Origin: Clostridiaceae bacterium
GTDB lineage: Bacteria; Bacillota; Clostridia; Clostridiales; Clostridiaceae
Length of the DNA: 52,845 nucleotides
Assembly (NCBI GenBank): GCA_014380625.1
Contig: JACMJL010000157.1
Coordinates: forward strand, 1 to 52,845
Direction of reading: 5' to 3'
The first letter of the stretch is position 1. The number at the start of each line of letters is the position of its first letter. The position numbers and the translations under genes are program-made. A model generated the notes under the pieces. That model saw only the letters and a program-made list of their open reading frames with translations, searched no databases and was not told the DNA's origin. Of this stretch, positions 7,251-16,844 are shown one piece after another.

Positions 7251-7940
7251 ATGCATAGAAGAACCTTTTTAATTTTATTATTAGTTCTTATTATATTATT
7301 TAATCCAGTTTGTTCTTCAATAATAACTGCAACGCCAGCTAGTAATAATTCCACATTATACTTTACAGTTCTAGTAGATTTAAATGAATCTAGATTGTTT
7401 TTAATTAAAAATTCATCTGGAAAAATAGTAAAAGAATTTCCTATAGCCGGTGGCAAATATTATACGCCCTCCCCTATTGGAACCTGGAGAATTTATGAAA
7501 AGGCGAAATGGAGTAAGGGCTTTGGAACAAGATGGATAGGATTAAATGTTCCCTGGGGTAAATATGGTATTCATGGTACAAATAAGCCCCTTTCTATCGG
7601 TTCTGCTGCATCTCGTGGATGTATAAGAATGCTAAACAAAGATGTAGAATTATTGTTTAGTATAGTTCCCATTGGTACCTTAGTAATAATTTATGGTGGT
7701 CCTTATGATTTAAATTTTAACACCTTTAGATTATTAATTCCTGGTGATAGAGGTGCGGATGTCCTTGAGGTTCAAATAAGATTGAAGAACATCCATTATT
7801 ATGAAGGTAACTTAAACGGTATTTATGATGAGGAAATGAAAAAAGACGTTATCAAATTTAGAAGAGATAAAAAACTTCCTATTTCTCATGAGATAGATTC
7901 TCAATTTTATCATGCTTTAAATATTTATCCTTTTGAATAA
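7251..7940 (+). CDS. L,D-transpeptidase (YkuD) with C-terminal peptidoglycan-binding domain
   Basis: A 229-aa exported enzyme that makes or remodels L,D cross-links in peptidoglycan. A signal sequence or membrane anchor spans residues 1-25. The YkuD domain follows (about 40-150) with the signature HGTNKPLSIGSAASRGCIRM region, giving the catalytic His and Cys. A PG_binding_1 domain is seen at about 160-225 (GDRGADVLEVQIRL, YEGNLNGIYD). The ATG at 7251 is chosen over the in-frame GTG at 7227 because AGGAGCG lies between them at correct spacing, and because it gives a proper signal peptide. It stands alone between two terminators, near spore hydrolase genes. Confidence 0.92.
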   Translation: MHRRTFLILLLVLIILFNPVCSSIITATPASNNSTLYFTVLVDLNESRLFLIKNSSGKIVKEFPIAGGKYYTPSPIGTWRIYEKAKWSKGFGTRWIGLNVPWGKYGIHGTNKPLSIGSAASRGCIRMLNKDVELLFSIVPIGTLVIIYGGPYDLNFNTFRLLIPGDRGADVLEVQIRLKNIHYYEGNLNGIYDEEMKKDVIKFRRDKKLPISHEIDSQFYHALNIYPFE

Positions 7941-7966
7941 ACTCAAATATACCAAAGACTTCTTAA

Positions 7967-7997
7967 ATCGCTCAAAAATATTTTGAGTGATTTTTTT
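7967..7997 (+). terminator. Terminator after the YkuD gene
   Basis: An 11-bp stem (ATCGCTCAAAA with TTTTGAGTGAT, one G-U pair) is followed by seven T residues. The CTCAAAA/TTTTGAG core resembles that of several other hairpins in the window. Confidence 0.85.
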
Positions 7998-8065
7998 ATT
8001 AACTGTAACCTTTTCTAAGTAATTGAATAACTTATTAGTATAGTGAATTCATGAGGTGTAAATAC

Positions 8066-8509
8066 ATGGCATATTCAGATAGAGAATTATTAGCAAGATT
8101 ACTAAAATGTGAAGCAGGAGGTGAAGGTGATAACGGAATGAAGGCTGTTGCCACTTCCATTATGAATAGAGTTAGAGTTTCAGCTGGCGAATACCAAAGA
8201 ATAGGTCAAGGTGATATTAGAAAAGTACTATATCAAAAGGGCCAATATGACTGTATGCGTTCAGTTCTTGGCGGAGTGGCAAATCCACAAACTATCTGGG
8301 CAAGTCCACCAGAGCAAATTCATTATGATATCGCCGATTGGGCATTGGCGGGAAACAGATTATTCCCAATAGGATATTCACTGTGGTACTTTAATCCCTT
8401 TGCTCCAGGTTGTCCCTATCTTTTCCCTTTTAACGGCTCAGGAACTTTTCAAATAGCTGTTGCTGAGCATTGCTTCTACAATCCTACAGCCTTATATTTT
8501 ACAACATAA
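8066..8509 (+). CDS. cwlJ: CwlJ-like spore cortex lytic hydrolase
   Basis: A 147-aa protein made up of a single SleB/CwlJ hydrolase_2 domain with no signal peptide, as in CwlJ, which degrades spore cortex during germination. LLARLLKCEAGGEG contains the predicted catalytic glutamate, and SIMNRV and WYFNPFAPGCPY are family-typical. The start at 8066 follows GAGGTG by seven bases. An in-frame ATG at 8051 overlaps that site and is less likely. The downstream gene, 21 bases away, encodes a GerQ-like protein. In Bacillus CwlJ needs GerQ for its localisation, so the pairing supports the call and suggests mother-cell expression. Confidence 0.88.
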   Translation: MAYSDRELLARLLKCEAGGEGDNGMKAVATSIMNRVRVSAGEYQRIGQGDIRKVLYQKGQYDCMRSVLGGVANPQTIWASPPEQIHYDIADWALAGNRLFPIGYSLWYFNPFAPGCPYLFPFNGSGTFQIAVAEHCFYNPTALYFTT

Positions 8510-8530
8510 TAATTAATTAAGGAGATAAGT

Positions 8531-8980
8531 ATGTTACCAGAATTCTATTCAAATTATTACGAACCTGTATCAAGAGAATTTTCCGATTATCCACCTTATC
8601 AAATAATGCCAACCTATAATATGGGAGGGAAAAAATCAATGCAAACTCAGAAACCTATGCAACAACAACAACAACAACAACAGCAACCACCACAACCGCA
8701 ACAACAAACACAACAACAACCTATGGGCTTTCCATCAAATTTCGAAATGGCTCCAGGCTCACCTACAGATTTAGGCATAGCCTATACTCAAGGTTACTTA
8801 AGGACTCAGATAGGGAAAAGAATGAGAATTACTTTCCTCTTAGGAACTAGTCAAATTCAAGATAGAAATGGAACTCTTACAGATGTTGGTATAAGTTATA
8901 TAATAATAAGAGATCTTGATACTACTACCTCTACTCTATGCGACATATATTCAATTAAATTTGTAACAATATTTCCTTAA
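8531..8980 (+). CDS. gerQ: GerQ-like spore coat protein with polyglutamine tract
   Basis: A 149-aa protein with two parts. Residues 1-75 are low-complexity, rich in Gln and Pro, with a nine-residue Gln run near 42-50. Residues 83-149 resemble the GerQ domain: GYLRTQIGKRMRITFLLGTS, then YIIIRD and IYSIKFVTIF. GerQ is a coat protein needed for CwlJ-dependent cortex lysis, and in Bacillus it is cross-linked by transglutaminase. It follows cwlJ by 21 bases with AAGGAGAT as ribosome site and ends at a terminator. The domain match is by eye and modest. Gene order gives most of the confidence. The Gln run is coded by CAA/CAG repeats and may vary in length between strains. Confidence 0.82.
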   Translation: MLPEFYSNYYEPVSREFSDYPPYQIMPTYNMGGKKSMQTQKPMQQQQQQQQQPPQPQQQTQQQPMGFPSNFEMAPGSPTDLGIAYTQGYLRTQIGKRMRITFLLGTSQIQDRNGTLTDVGISYIIIRDLDTTTSTLCDIYSIKFVTIFP

Positions 8981-8986
8981 AAAAGA

Positions 8987-9016
8987 TTAGACCAGATTTT
9001 TTCTGGTCTAATTTTT
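8987..9016. terminator. Bidirectional terminator between gerQ and the LiaF-like gene
   Basis: A 10-bp perfect stem (TTAGACCAGA with TCTGGTCTAA) is flanked by an A-run on one side and seven Ts on the other, so it can stop transcription from both convergent genes. Confidence 0.85.
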
Positions 9017-9027
9017 TTCACCATGCC

Positions 9028-9567
9028 TTATACTTCAACTATATCCGTTTGTCCAAATACTACATCAACTTTAATGTAATAATAAGGTACTGCCTGGTTA
9101 AAACTTTTAGTAGTATAGGTATACTCCCCAAAGGATATATTTGTTTTGTTAGGTAAATAGGCTCCAGCAAAAACTGCATTAACCTTTATTAATGCTGGAA
9201 TTTGGGGGTTAATTTTCACATAACTTCTAGCAAAAATAGTATCTATTTTAATGTTTCGGTTTTTCTCTGGTAAATTAAGGGTTGTTAAATCAATAGTTCT
9301 ATCTCCAAATATTACATCATACTTTTCCTGCATGGCATAGCCCCTACTCTCACTTTTTGTAAAGGCAGTATCCTCGCTATCTCTGTGCCTATGTCTACGT
9401 CTTTCATGGGGCATATAATTCCCAGTTAATATGGAAATCCCCCATACAATAAAAATTGCTGAAAAGATAATAGTTGATGTAGGTAAATTAATTTCAACAA
9501 ATTCCTTAACCACAGCACCTACACCAATTACTATAAATAGTATTCCCCAAAAATATGTTCTTCTCAT
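9028..9567 (-). CDS. LiaF-like membrane protein
   Basis: A 179-aa protein with two N-terminal membrane helices (about residues 5-22 and 28-48), a short Arg/His-rich cytoplasmic linker (ERRRHRHRD), and a C-terminal beta-rich domain (about 80-179). Repeated FGDRTIDLT / FARSYVKI / FAGAYLP / VVFGQTDI strands are typical of the LiaF C-terminal domain. LiaF proteins damp LiaRS-type envelope stress signalling, but no histidine kinase or regulator is adjacent, so the partner is unknown. GGAGGGG precedes the ATG. It is convergent with gerQ. Confidence 0.82.
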   Translation of the reverse strand: MRRTYFWGILFIVIGVGAVVKEFVEINLPTSTIIFSAIFIVWGISILTGNYMPHERRRHRHRDSEDTAFTKSESRGYAMQEKYDVIFGDRTIDLTTLNLPEKNRNIKIDTIFARSYVKINPQIPALIKVNAVFAGAYLPNKTNISFGEYTYTTKSFNQAVPYYYIKVDVVFGQTDIVEV

Positions 9568-9619
9568 CCTTACCCCTCCATTATATAAACTTTACAATTC
9601 TATAGTTATTATTATAACA

Positions 9620-9659
9620 AAAGTGATGATTTTATGTTAGTATGTAAAATCATCACTTT
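9620..9659 (-). terminator. Terminator of msrB
   Basis: A 15-bp stem (AAAGTGATGATTTTA with TAAAATCATCACTTT) lies just past the msrB stop codon. On the minus strand it is followed by TTTTGTTAT. Confidence 0.75.
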
Positions 9660-9668
9660 GTATTAAAT

Positions 9669-10121
9669 TTATTTGAAAATTTTTAGATAATCCCCGTAAC
9701 CTTCTCCTTCAAGATCTTCTTTAACTATAAATTTTAACGATGCACTGTTAATGCAGTACCTTAATCCACCCTTATCTTTAGGTCCATCCTCAAAAACATG
9801 TCCAAGATGAGAGTCGCCTTTTTTACTTCTAACCTCGGTTCTTATAGTATTAAATGCACTATCAGGTTTCTCTAAAATTGCATCATAATCCAAAGGCTTA
9901 GCAAAACTAGGCCATCCACAAGCAGAATCAAACTTTTCAAGTGAGCTAAAAAGAGGCTCTCCTGTAACAATATCAACATAAATCCCTTCTCTTTTTTCGC
10001 CCCAAAACTCATTAGTAAATGGGTTTTCTGTTGCACTTTCTTGTGTCACCCTATATTGCAAAGATGACAATTTTCTCTTTATTTCGTGTTTATCTGGTTT
10101 TATATATTTTTCATTTGCCAT
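9669..10121 (-). CDS. msrB: Peptide methionine-(R)-S-oxide reductase
   Basis: MsrB repairs methionine-R-sulfoxide in proteins. The 150-aa single-domain protein has the family motifs CGWPSF (near residue 68), HLGHVF and the catalytic cysteine in [13 protein letters not shown] (near residue 122). The CxxC zinc pairs found in many MsrB proteins are absent, as in the zinc-free subgroup. GGAGG lies upstream of the ATG and a terminator follows. It appears monocistronic. No msrA is fused or adjacent. Confidence 0.95.
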   Translation of the reverse strand: MANEKYIKPDKHEIKRKLSSLQYRVTQESATENPFTNEFWGEKREGIYVDIVTGEPLFSSLEKFDSACGWPSFAKPLDYDAILEKPDSAFNTIRTEVRSKKGDSHLGHVFEDGPKDKGGLRYCINSASLKFIVKEDLEGEGYGDYLKIFK

Positions 10122-10276
10122 GATGGATGTCCTCCTATATAAATAATTTATATGTTTTTCATGTTACTTGCTATTTTTACCTAAATATATTTATTTATGA
10201 TTTATTTTGTTTGCGCTTTAATTAAAAATGAATTAAACTTGTTTGTATATAAATAAGTTTAGAAGAGGTGAATTTT

Positions 10277-10630
10277 ATGCATAATCAGGTGTTGTTCTTA
10301 TTTATAATCCTTATTTCTATTATATTAAGTGGCTATAATATTAGGAACTATATTAAAGGAAATTTTCAGGGTAGTTTTCTAAAAAAATCCTTCAGCCCAA
10401 TTGAAACCTGCCTAATGGTTTTACTCCTTGGGATAATATTTTTTGTTTCCACATTAAAGTCACAGACTGACGCTATTTTTATTGTAACAGTAATATACCT
10501 AATTCCGTTAGTTTTAGTTAATCTAAAGTTATTTTTGAAAACTAAAAACAAGAATCATCTTTACAGTTCTTTATTGTTTTTAGTAATAGTTATTTTATGC
10601 AGTCTTTTGTTATTAATAGAGGTATTATAA
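10277..10630 (+). CDS. Hypothetical membrane protein, 117 aa
   Basis: I do not recognise a family. Four hydrophobic segments (about residues 3-20, 42-60, 68-86 and 96-115) make it almost entirely membrane-embedded, with short Lys-rich loops at 30-38 and 87-95. The ATG at 10277 follows AGAGGTG by six bases. A GTG nine bases earlier lies within that ribosome site. It ends 29 bases before the TTG start of methylglyoxal synthase, so both probably share a transcript. Confidence 0.7.
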   Translation: MHNQVLFLFIILISIILSGYNIRNYIKGNFQGSFLKKSFSPIETCLMVLLLGIIFFVSTLKSQTDAIFIVTVIYLIPLVLVNLKLFLKTKNKNHLYSSLLFLVIVILCSLLLLIEVL

Positions 10631-10659
10631 ACGCTACACCATTAAAGGGGGATTATATA

Positions 10660-11106
10660 TTGAAAAATATAGGTAAACAAAAACATATTGCACTAGTAGC
10701 CCATGATAATAGGAAACCGGATTTAATTAATTGGATTAAAGATAATAAAGAGAATATACAAAAGCATTTTCTTTTTGGTACAGGCACTACAGCCAGACTT
10801 ATAACCGAAGAAACTGGGTTACCCGTCAACGCTTTCAAAAGCGGTCCAATGGGTGGTGACCAGCAAATAGGTTCAGCCATAGTTAATGGTGAAATAGATT
10901 GCATGATTTTCTTTTGGGATCCATTAACATCTCAGCCCCATGACCCCGATGTTAAAGCTCTTTTAAGAATCGCTGTTTTATACGATATCCCTGTAGCCAT
11001 GAGTCAGTCCACAGCGGATCTTATAATTGGTGCTACCTCTATCAACGACGAGATTGAAAGACATATGATAGACTATTATTCTAGAATTAGAAAAGATAAC
11101 TTTTAA
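10660..11106 (+). CDS. mgsA: Methylglyoxal synthase
   Basis: MgsA converts dihydroxyacetone phosphate to methylglyoxal and phosphate, a bypass used when phosphate is short or sugar phosphates accumulate. The 148-aa protein contains ALVAHDNRK near the N-terminus, the phosphate-binding FGTGTTARLI, the catalytic aspartate in GPMGGDQQIG (near residue 70) and the histidine of SQPHDPD. I chose the TTG at 10660, because AAAGGGGGAT lies six bases before it and homologues begin close to this point. The longer frame from 10597 runs into the upstream gene. Confidence 0.94.
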   Translation: MKNIGKQKHIALVAHDNRKPDLINWIKDNKENIQKHFLFGTGTTARLITEETGLPVNAFKSGPMGGDQQIGSAIVNGEIDCMIFFWDPLTSQPHDPDVKALLRIAVLYDIPVAMSQSTADLIIGATSINDEIERHMIDYYSRIRKDNF

Positions 11107-11111
11107 TAAAT

Positions 11112-11152
11112 AATGGGGTAGCCCTTTAAGTGAATGGGCTGCCCCATTATTT
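11112..11152. terminator. Bidirectional terminator between mgsA and the DMT-transporter pair
   Basis: A 13-bp stem pairs AATGGGGTAGCCC with GGGCTGCCCCATT, with one G-T mismatch. AT-rich flanks are present on both sides. It overlaps the end of the minus-strand gene at 11147. Confidence 0.75.
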
Positions 11153-11485
11153 AGATAATCCTAAAATCAATGCTCCAACTATAATTAATATAACCCCAGA
11201 TATTTTTTTACTGCTAAGCTTTTCCTTTAAAATAAAAAATGAAATTACTAGAGTCCATACATAGGTTATAGCTGTAATTGGTAATACCACTGTGTAATTC
11301 AATCCTTTTAAAGCCAAGATATTTAATGCCGCACTTATTACGTAAAGCGTTCCACCTAGATATAGATAAGGACTAAAAAATATATTTATAATTGATGTAC
11401 CTGTATCCGCTGCTCTTTTGAAGAAAAGTCCACCAAAGGCTCCGAAAATTGTCATTATCAAACACACTAATAAATACTTATACAT
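11147..11485 (-). CDS. Small DMT/EamA-type transporter subunit (second of a pair)
   Basis: A 112-aa four-helix membrane protein of the drug/metabolite transporter superfamily, in the EamA/ArnE-like half-size class. It shows the typical terminal LKEKLSSKKISGVILIIVGA helix-loop-helix. Half-size members work as dimers, and a non-identical partner is coded immediately upstream. The ATG at 11485 overlaps the partner's stop (ATGTATAA) and is preceded by GGAGGCGG, indicating translational coupling. A TTG 12 bases upstream is less likely. The substrate is unknown; lipid-linked sugars, amines or drugs are possible. Confidence 0.8.
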   Translation of the reverse strand: MYKYLLVCLIMTIFGAFGGLFFKRAADTGTSIINIFFSPYLYLGGTLYVISAALNILALKGLNYTVVLPITAITYVWTLVISFFILKEKLSSKKISGVILIIVGALILGLSK

Positions 11486-11837
11486 CTCCGCCTCCAATAA
11501 AAGTTACCCCTAGCATTATTATTGCAACAGCAACATATTTGGCCACAGATATGTTTTCATGTAACTTAGTTTGTCCGAGTATTATAGCAAATATATACCC
11601 AACACTCATAAACGGATGCAGAACTGAAAGGCTTCCGAACCTAAAAGCCAAAATCATTAATACTGCACCTAATCCATAACAGACGAATCCAATTAGCACC
11701 AACTTCACTTCCGTTCCGTTGGAAAGCTTCCAAAATAATTGTCCAACAGAGGTGAAAATTGCAGCAATAATTATTAATAATATACCCTTTATGTTCTTTT
11801 TAATAGATTGTGAAAATTCATTTAAAACCTTATGCAA
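11478..11837 (-). CDS. Small DMT/EamA-type transporter subunit (first of a pair)
   Basis: A 119-aa protein with a polar 15-residue N-terminus and four membrane helices, ending in a VAKYVAVAIIMLGVTFIGG segment characteristic of the DMT superfamily. It is clearly related in fold to the next gene but of different sequence, which suggests a heterodimer like ArnE/ArnF. The start appears to be TTG at 11837 with GAGAGG about ten bases upstream. No in-frame ATG is available. It lies downstream of nothing obvious on its strand, 36 bases from the 3' end of hydF. Confidence 0.78.
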   Translation of the reverse strand: MHKVLNEFSQSIKKNIKGILLIIIAAIFTSVGQLFWKLSNGTEVKLVLIGFVCYGLGAVLMILAFRFGSLSVLHPFMSVGYIFAIILGQTKLHENISVAKYVAVAIIMLGVTFIGGGDV

Positions 11838-11873
11838 ATAAACCCATCCTCTCTAATTCTTTAAGAACTCATA

Positions 11874-13106
11874 TTATTCTTCTTCCCATAGCATTTTAGC
11901 CAATGGAAACGGCTCTAAGGCTCTATCGAAAATGCCTTGTACATAGGCAATTAAAATCCCATAATTAACTATTGGTACACTAAATTCTTTTGCTGCTTCA
12001 ATTCTATTTAACATTGCAGTTCTATTTAGCATGCATGCACCACAATGTATTATTAACGCATATCTTTTAACATCCTCAGTGAAGGTAACTCCTGAAGTGT
12101 ACTCGAAATCTAGCTGTTTACCAGTAATTTGTCTAAGCCACCTAGGAATCTTAACCCTTCCTATATCATCAGATTGTTGATGATGTGTACAGCCTTCTGA
12201 TACTAATACTTTATCTCCATCCTTAAGTTTTTCAATGGCCTTAACACCCCTGATAAGTTCCACTAAATCCCCCTTATATCGGGCAAATAAAATTGAAAAG
12301 GAAGTCATAGGTATATCCTTTGGTGTATCCGCTGCAACCTTTAAAAACACCTGAGAATCAGTAATAACAAGCCTAGGCCTTTTACCTAGATTTTCTAAAG
12401 TTTCCTTTAGCTCATGTTCCTTAGTTACTATTGCAATTGCATCGCTTTCAAGAATATCTCTAATTGTCTGTTGCTGAGGAAGAATTAACCTTCCCTTTGG
12501 AGCTGCCTTATCGATGGGAGTCACTAATACTACAAAGTCTCCCGGACTTATAAGATCCCCAATTATTTTAAACTTTTCCTCATCTTCTGGAAGGATACTT
12601 ATAATTTTATCCTTCAGTTCCTTTATCCCTTTTTTTGTAGCTGCTGAAACAGAAACAGAGGGAATATCTAGTTGTTTTTTTATTTCTTCAATATGCTCTT
12701 CATTTATATCAATCTTATCAATTTTATTTAAAACGGCTATTACTGGAACCTTTTTATCCTTAACTTGCTGAATAATAAACTTATCGTAGTCAGTTAGTCC
12801 AATGGAGCTATCAATAACTACCAAAGCAATATTTGTTTTATTTAAAACCTCAAGAGTTTTCTTTTTTCTTAATTCTCCAAGTTCTCCAACGTCATCCAAG
12901 CCGGCTGTATCAATAATTACGCAAGGCCCTATTGGTAAAATTTCCATAGCTTTATACACTGGGTCAGTAGTTGTACCTTTCACCTCAGACACTATAGCTA
13001 TCTCCTGATTTGTTATAGCATTAATAATGCTTGATTTCCCTGCATTTCTCATACCAAATAAAGCTATATGAACTCGCTCTGAGCGAGGTGTATCATTTAA
13101 ACTCAA
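11874..13106 (-). CDS. hydF: [FeFe]-hydrogenase H-cluster maturation GTPase HydF
   Basis: HydF is the scaffold that builds the 2Fe subcluster with HydE and HydG and delivers it to apo-hydrogenase. The 410-aa protein has an N-terminal GTPase domain (P-loop GMRNAGKSS near residue 18, switch KGTTTDP, DTAGLDD, LNKIDK), a dimerisation domain, and a C-terminal iron-sulfur domain with EGCTHHQQ and IIHCGACMLN giving the cysteine/histidine ligands. The start is TTG at 13106 after AAGGAGG. It follows aspA by 12 bases on the same strand, so the two are probably co-transcribed. HydE and HydG are not in the window. The hydrogenases it could serve are at 38217-42383. Confidence 0.96.
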   Translation of the reverse strand: MSLNDTPRSERVHIALFGMRNAGKSSIINAITNQEIAIVSEVKGTTTDPVYKAMEILPIGPCVIIDTAGLDDVGELGELRKKKTLEVLNKTNIALVVIDSSIGLTDYDKFIIQQVKDKKVPVIAVLNKIDKIDINEEHIEEIKKQLDIPSVSVSAATKKGIKELKDKIISILPEDEEKFKIIGDLISPGDFVVLVTPIDKAAPKGRLILPQQQTIRDILESDAIAIVTKEHELKETLENLGKRPRLVITDSQVFLKVAADTPKDIPMTSFSILFARYKGDLVELIRGVKAIEKLKDGDKVLVSEGCTHHQQSDDIGRVKIPRWLRQITGKQLDFEYTSGVTFTEDVKRYALIIHCGACMLNRTAMLNRIEAAKEFSVPIVNYGILIAYVQGIFDRALEPFPLAKMLWEEE

Positions 13107-13118
13107 TTTAATTCCTCC

Positions 13119-14519
13119 TTACTTATATCCAGGTATTCCTGGTTTGGTTAGTTCATAGGGATTTAATATTTCCTTTATTTTTTCCTTAGGAAGTATCTCT
13201 TCCAAAAGTAATATATCCCTTATAGTTTTATCCTCTATTAAAGCTTTCTTTGCGATGTCACTAGCTTTGTCGTAACCTATATGATGAACTAAGGCAGTAA
13301 CTAAAGCTGTTGACCTCTCGAGATTTTCTTTACATCTTTCTTCATTCACAGTAATTCCGTCAATACATTTTTCTCTAAATATTATAACGCATTTATTTAA
13401 AAGTTCAAGGGATTCCAGTAAACTCTCCGCAATAAGTGGAGTAAAAGAATTTAATTCTAGTTGTCCCATAGAACTTGCCATGGTTATAGCTCCATCGTTT
13501 GCAATAACTCTCATGGAAATCTGAGCCACCATCTCTGGAATCACAGGATTAACCTTTCCAGGCATTATTGTTGAACCAGCTTGCATATTAGGTAAATTTA
13601 TCTCTCCAAAACCACCCTTAGGACCAGAACTTAGTAACCTTAAATCATTTGATATTTTTAATAAATTAACACTACAAGACTTTAATAAACCCGAAACCTC
13701 CACATACACATCACAGTTTTGAGTTATATCCATAGGATAATCAGATCTGGCGAGTCCCAGCTTTGTTAGATCTTGAAGGGTATCTGTTATCATATATATA
13801 AATTTGTTTGTAGCATTTAAACCAGTTCCAATAGCAGTGCCACCCATATTTATTTGTCTTAACCGCTCTTCTACCTTATAAATTCTCCAACGATCTCTCT
13901 CAAGTGCCTTTGCATAGGCTCCAAATCCTTGTCCTACCATCATAGGAAGTGCATCCATAAGCTGAGTTCGTCCTAATTTTATAATATCTGCAAATTCATT
14001 CTCTTTAATTTGAAAGGATTGTTGTAGCTCAGATAGAGAATTGCTTAACTTCCTTATAAGATGAATTGCAGCAATTCTAAGTGCAGTAGGATAAACATCA
14101 TTGGTAGATTGCGACATGTTGACCTCATTTAAAGGATGGATTAAACTATATTCTCCCTTATTTCCTCCTAGAATTTCAATAGCTCTATTAGCAATTACTT
14201 CATTCACATTCATATTAGTAGAAGTTCCCGCGCCACCCTGGAAAGCACTAACTACAAAATTACAATCCAATTGGCCTAAACGTACCTCTTCACTTGCCTT
14301 TATAATGGCATTTGCTTTTTCTTCAGAAATTTTTTTAAGATTTTTATTAACCATCGCTGCGGCTTTTTTAATAATTGCTATTTCATATATTAATTTTAAA
14401 TTAACACTCTTATTTTCTAGTGGGAAGTTTTCAATTGCCCTTTGAGTATTAATTCCATAATAAAATTTATCATCTATTTTTGTCTCGCCCAGTGAATCCT
14501 TTTCAATTCTATACTTCAT
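13119..14519 (-). CDS. aspA: Aspartate ammonia-lyase (aspartase)
   Basis: Converts L-aspartate reversibly to fumarate and ammonia. The 466-aa protein belongs to the aspartase/fumarase superfamily, with the signature AGSTIMPGKVNPVIPE near residue 315, GGAGTSTNMNVNEVIANRA and the SQSTNDVYPTA motif. The start at 14519 follows AGAGGAGT. An upstream in-frame extension of 24 residues has no ribosome site. Aspartase rather than fumarase is preferred from overall resemblance, but the two subfamilies are close. It is followed by hydF after 12 bases. Fumarate from this enzyme could serve as electron acceptor for the anaerobic aspartate oxidase (nadB) encoded at 28595. Confidence 0.92.
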   Translation of the reverse strand: MKYRIEKDSLGETKIDDKFYYGINTQRAIENFPLENKSVNLKLIYEIAIIKKAAAMVNKNLKKISEEKANAIIKASEEVRLGQLDCNFVVSAFQGGAGTSTNMNVNEVIANRAIEILGGNKGEYSLIHPLNEVNMSQSTNDVYPTALRIAAIHLIRKLSNSLSELQQSFQIKENEFADIIKLGRTQLMDALPMMVGQGFGAYAKALERDRWRIYKVEERLRQINMGGTAIGTGLNATNKFIYMITDTLQDLTKLGLARSDYPMDITQNCDVYVEVSGLLKSCSVNLLKISNDLRLLSSGPKGGFGEINLPNMQAGSTIMPGKVNPVIPEMVAQISMRVIANDGAITMASSMGQLELNSFTPLIAESLLESLELLNKCVIIFREKCIDGITVNEERCKENLERSTALVTALVHHIGYDKASDIAKKALIEDKTIRDILLLEEILPKEKIKEILNPYELTKPGIPGYK

Positions 14520-14668
14520 GCTAATACTCCTCTTTCGCCTAATACTATTATCTATATAAAATAGAATACCATTTATAATAAAAGAAATCAAAATTCATAG
14601 CATAAAACTTTTTTCACACTTATTTATTGTTAGACTTTTCAAAACAGTCTAAAGATTTAATTTATATA

Positions 14669-14697
14669 TTGACAATATTTACTTACACTACTATAAT
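14669..14697 (+). promoter_or_regulatory. Consensus promoter of metY
   Basis: A perfect TTGACA (14669-14674) and perfect TATAAT (14692-14697) are 17 bases apart, predicting a strong vegetative promoter with a leader of about 88 bases. Confidence 0.85.
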
Positions 14698-14725
14698 ATT
14701 TATAATATATATTTGTTTACTAGGT

Positions 14726-14747
14726 TTTATATTGATTTCAATATAAA
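14726..14747. promoter_or_regulatory. Perfect palindrome in the metY leader, candidate operator
   Basis: Ten-base arms TTTATATTGA and TCAATATAAA are separated by TT, about 22 bases past the predicted transcription start and 45 before the metY ATG. A dyad this perfect next to a consensus promoter suggests a repressor site for sulfur or methionine control. No S-box or T-box was seen. The regulator is unknown. Confidence 0.55.
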
Positions 14748-14779
14748 TAGTTAAAACACATTGGGAAAATAATTTTTAG

Positions 14780-16081
<1,302 letters not shown>

Positions 16082-16141
16082 TTTTTGGGGTGCATATGTA
16101 GTAATTAGCACATCAAACAGCATGTATATTAACAATAGAAT

Positions 16142-16176
16142 AAGCAGAAGGTTTAACCACCTTCTGCTTATTTTTA
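16142..16176 (+). terminator. Terminator of metY
   Basis: A 12-bp stem (AAGCAGAAGGTT with a paired ACCTTCTGCTT arm) is followed by ATTTTTATTT. Confidence 0.85.
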
Positions 16177-16341
16177 TTTAATAATTTTTAACGTAATAAG
16201 TCAAATTAAAGATTTTATTCGAAGTATATTATATGGAATGAAATCAAATTTTAAATATTGGTTTCTATGAGATGAACCTTTTCTTCTCCTAAATCATAAT
16301 TATATTGTAGCAAGTGGAACTGTTAGGAGGAAAACTTTTAA

Positions 16342-16839
16342 ATGAAGACCATTGAGGATTTTTTTTATAACGTAAAGCAGCTTAGTGATAGACAAATAGA
16401 AGATAAGTTTTTATACCTAGGAGAAGGCATAGCAAGAAAGGTATATGCCATTGATGATGAGTATGTAATAAAAATTGCTAAGGGAGTTGATGGACTTTTT
16501 CAAAACCAAGTTGAATATTATGTTTATAGCAAGGTAAATAGCACTCTTTTAAGCTATCTTTGTCCAATTCTAGCCTTTCACCCTAGAATTCTTTTAATGA
16601 AACGCGCAATACCTTTATCCAACTATAATCAGAATAAAAGAATTAACTTAAAAACCATAAGAAAAGAAAAAAATTCAGAGACTAAATTAAATTATCTAGC
16701 AGATAAATACTATCTTTATTATAACGACATAATCTCTTCAAGTTCATGGGGAGAGTTAAATAAAAAAAACGTACTAATAGATTATGGATGCACAAGTGTT
16801 TCAGGTGACAGATATTATGGCAAGCTTTTTCACATATAA
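16342..16839 (+). CDS. Minimal protein-kinase-like protein, 165 aa
   Basis: Not assigned to a named family. The first 90 residues resemble the N-lobe of a kinase fold: YLGEGIARKVYAIDDEYVIKIAK looks like a glycine-rich loop followed by the ATP-anchoring lysine, and LLMKRAIPL resembles the hinge. The C-lobe is very short: DIISSSSWGELNKKNVLIDYGCT could be a reduced catalytic loop (Trp-Gly for the usual Asn) and a DYG metal-binding motif. At 165 aa it is far smaller than normal kinases. It has a good ribosome site (GGAGG) and a terminator hairpin, so it is probably expressed. It may be an atypical or inactive kinase. Confidence 0.65.
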   Translation: MKTIEDFFYNVKQLSDRQIEDKFLYLGEGIARKVYAIDDEYVIKIAKGVDGLFQNQVEYYVYSKVNSTLLSYLCPILAFHPRILLMKRAIPLSNYNQNKRINLKTIRKEKNSETKLNYLADKYYLYYNDIISSSSWGELNKKNVLIDYGCTSVSGDRYYGKLFHI

Positions 16840-16844
16840 ACTAT

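Noticed and set aside
8640-8730. CAA-rich tract in gerQ as a CRISPR-like or satellite repeat.
   Set aside because: It is a short in-frame codon repeat that encodes a glutamine run within a supported gene.
10597-10659. N-terminal extension of methylglyoxal synthase from an upstream ATG.
   Set aside because: It overlaps the upstream membrane protein gene, has no ribosome site, and makes MgsA longer than its family. The TTG at 10660 has a strong ribosome site.
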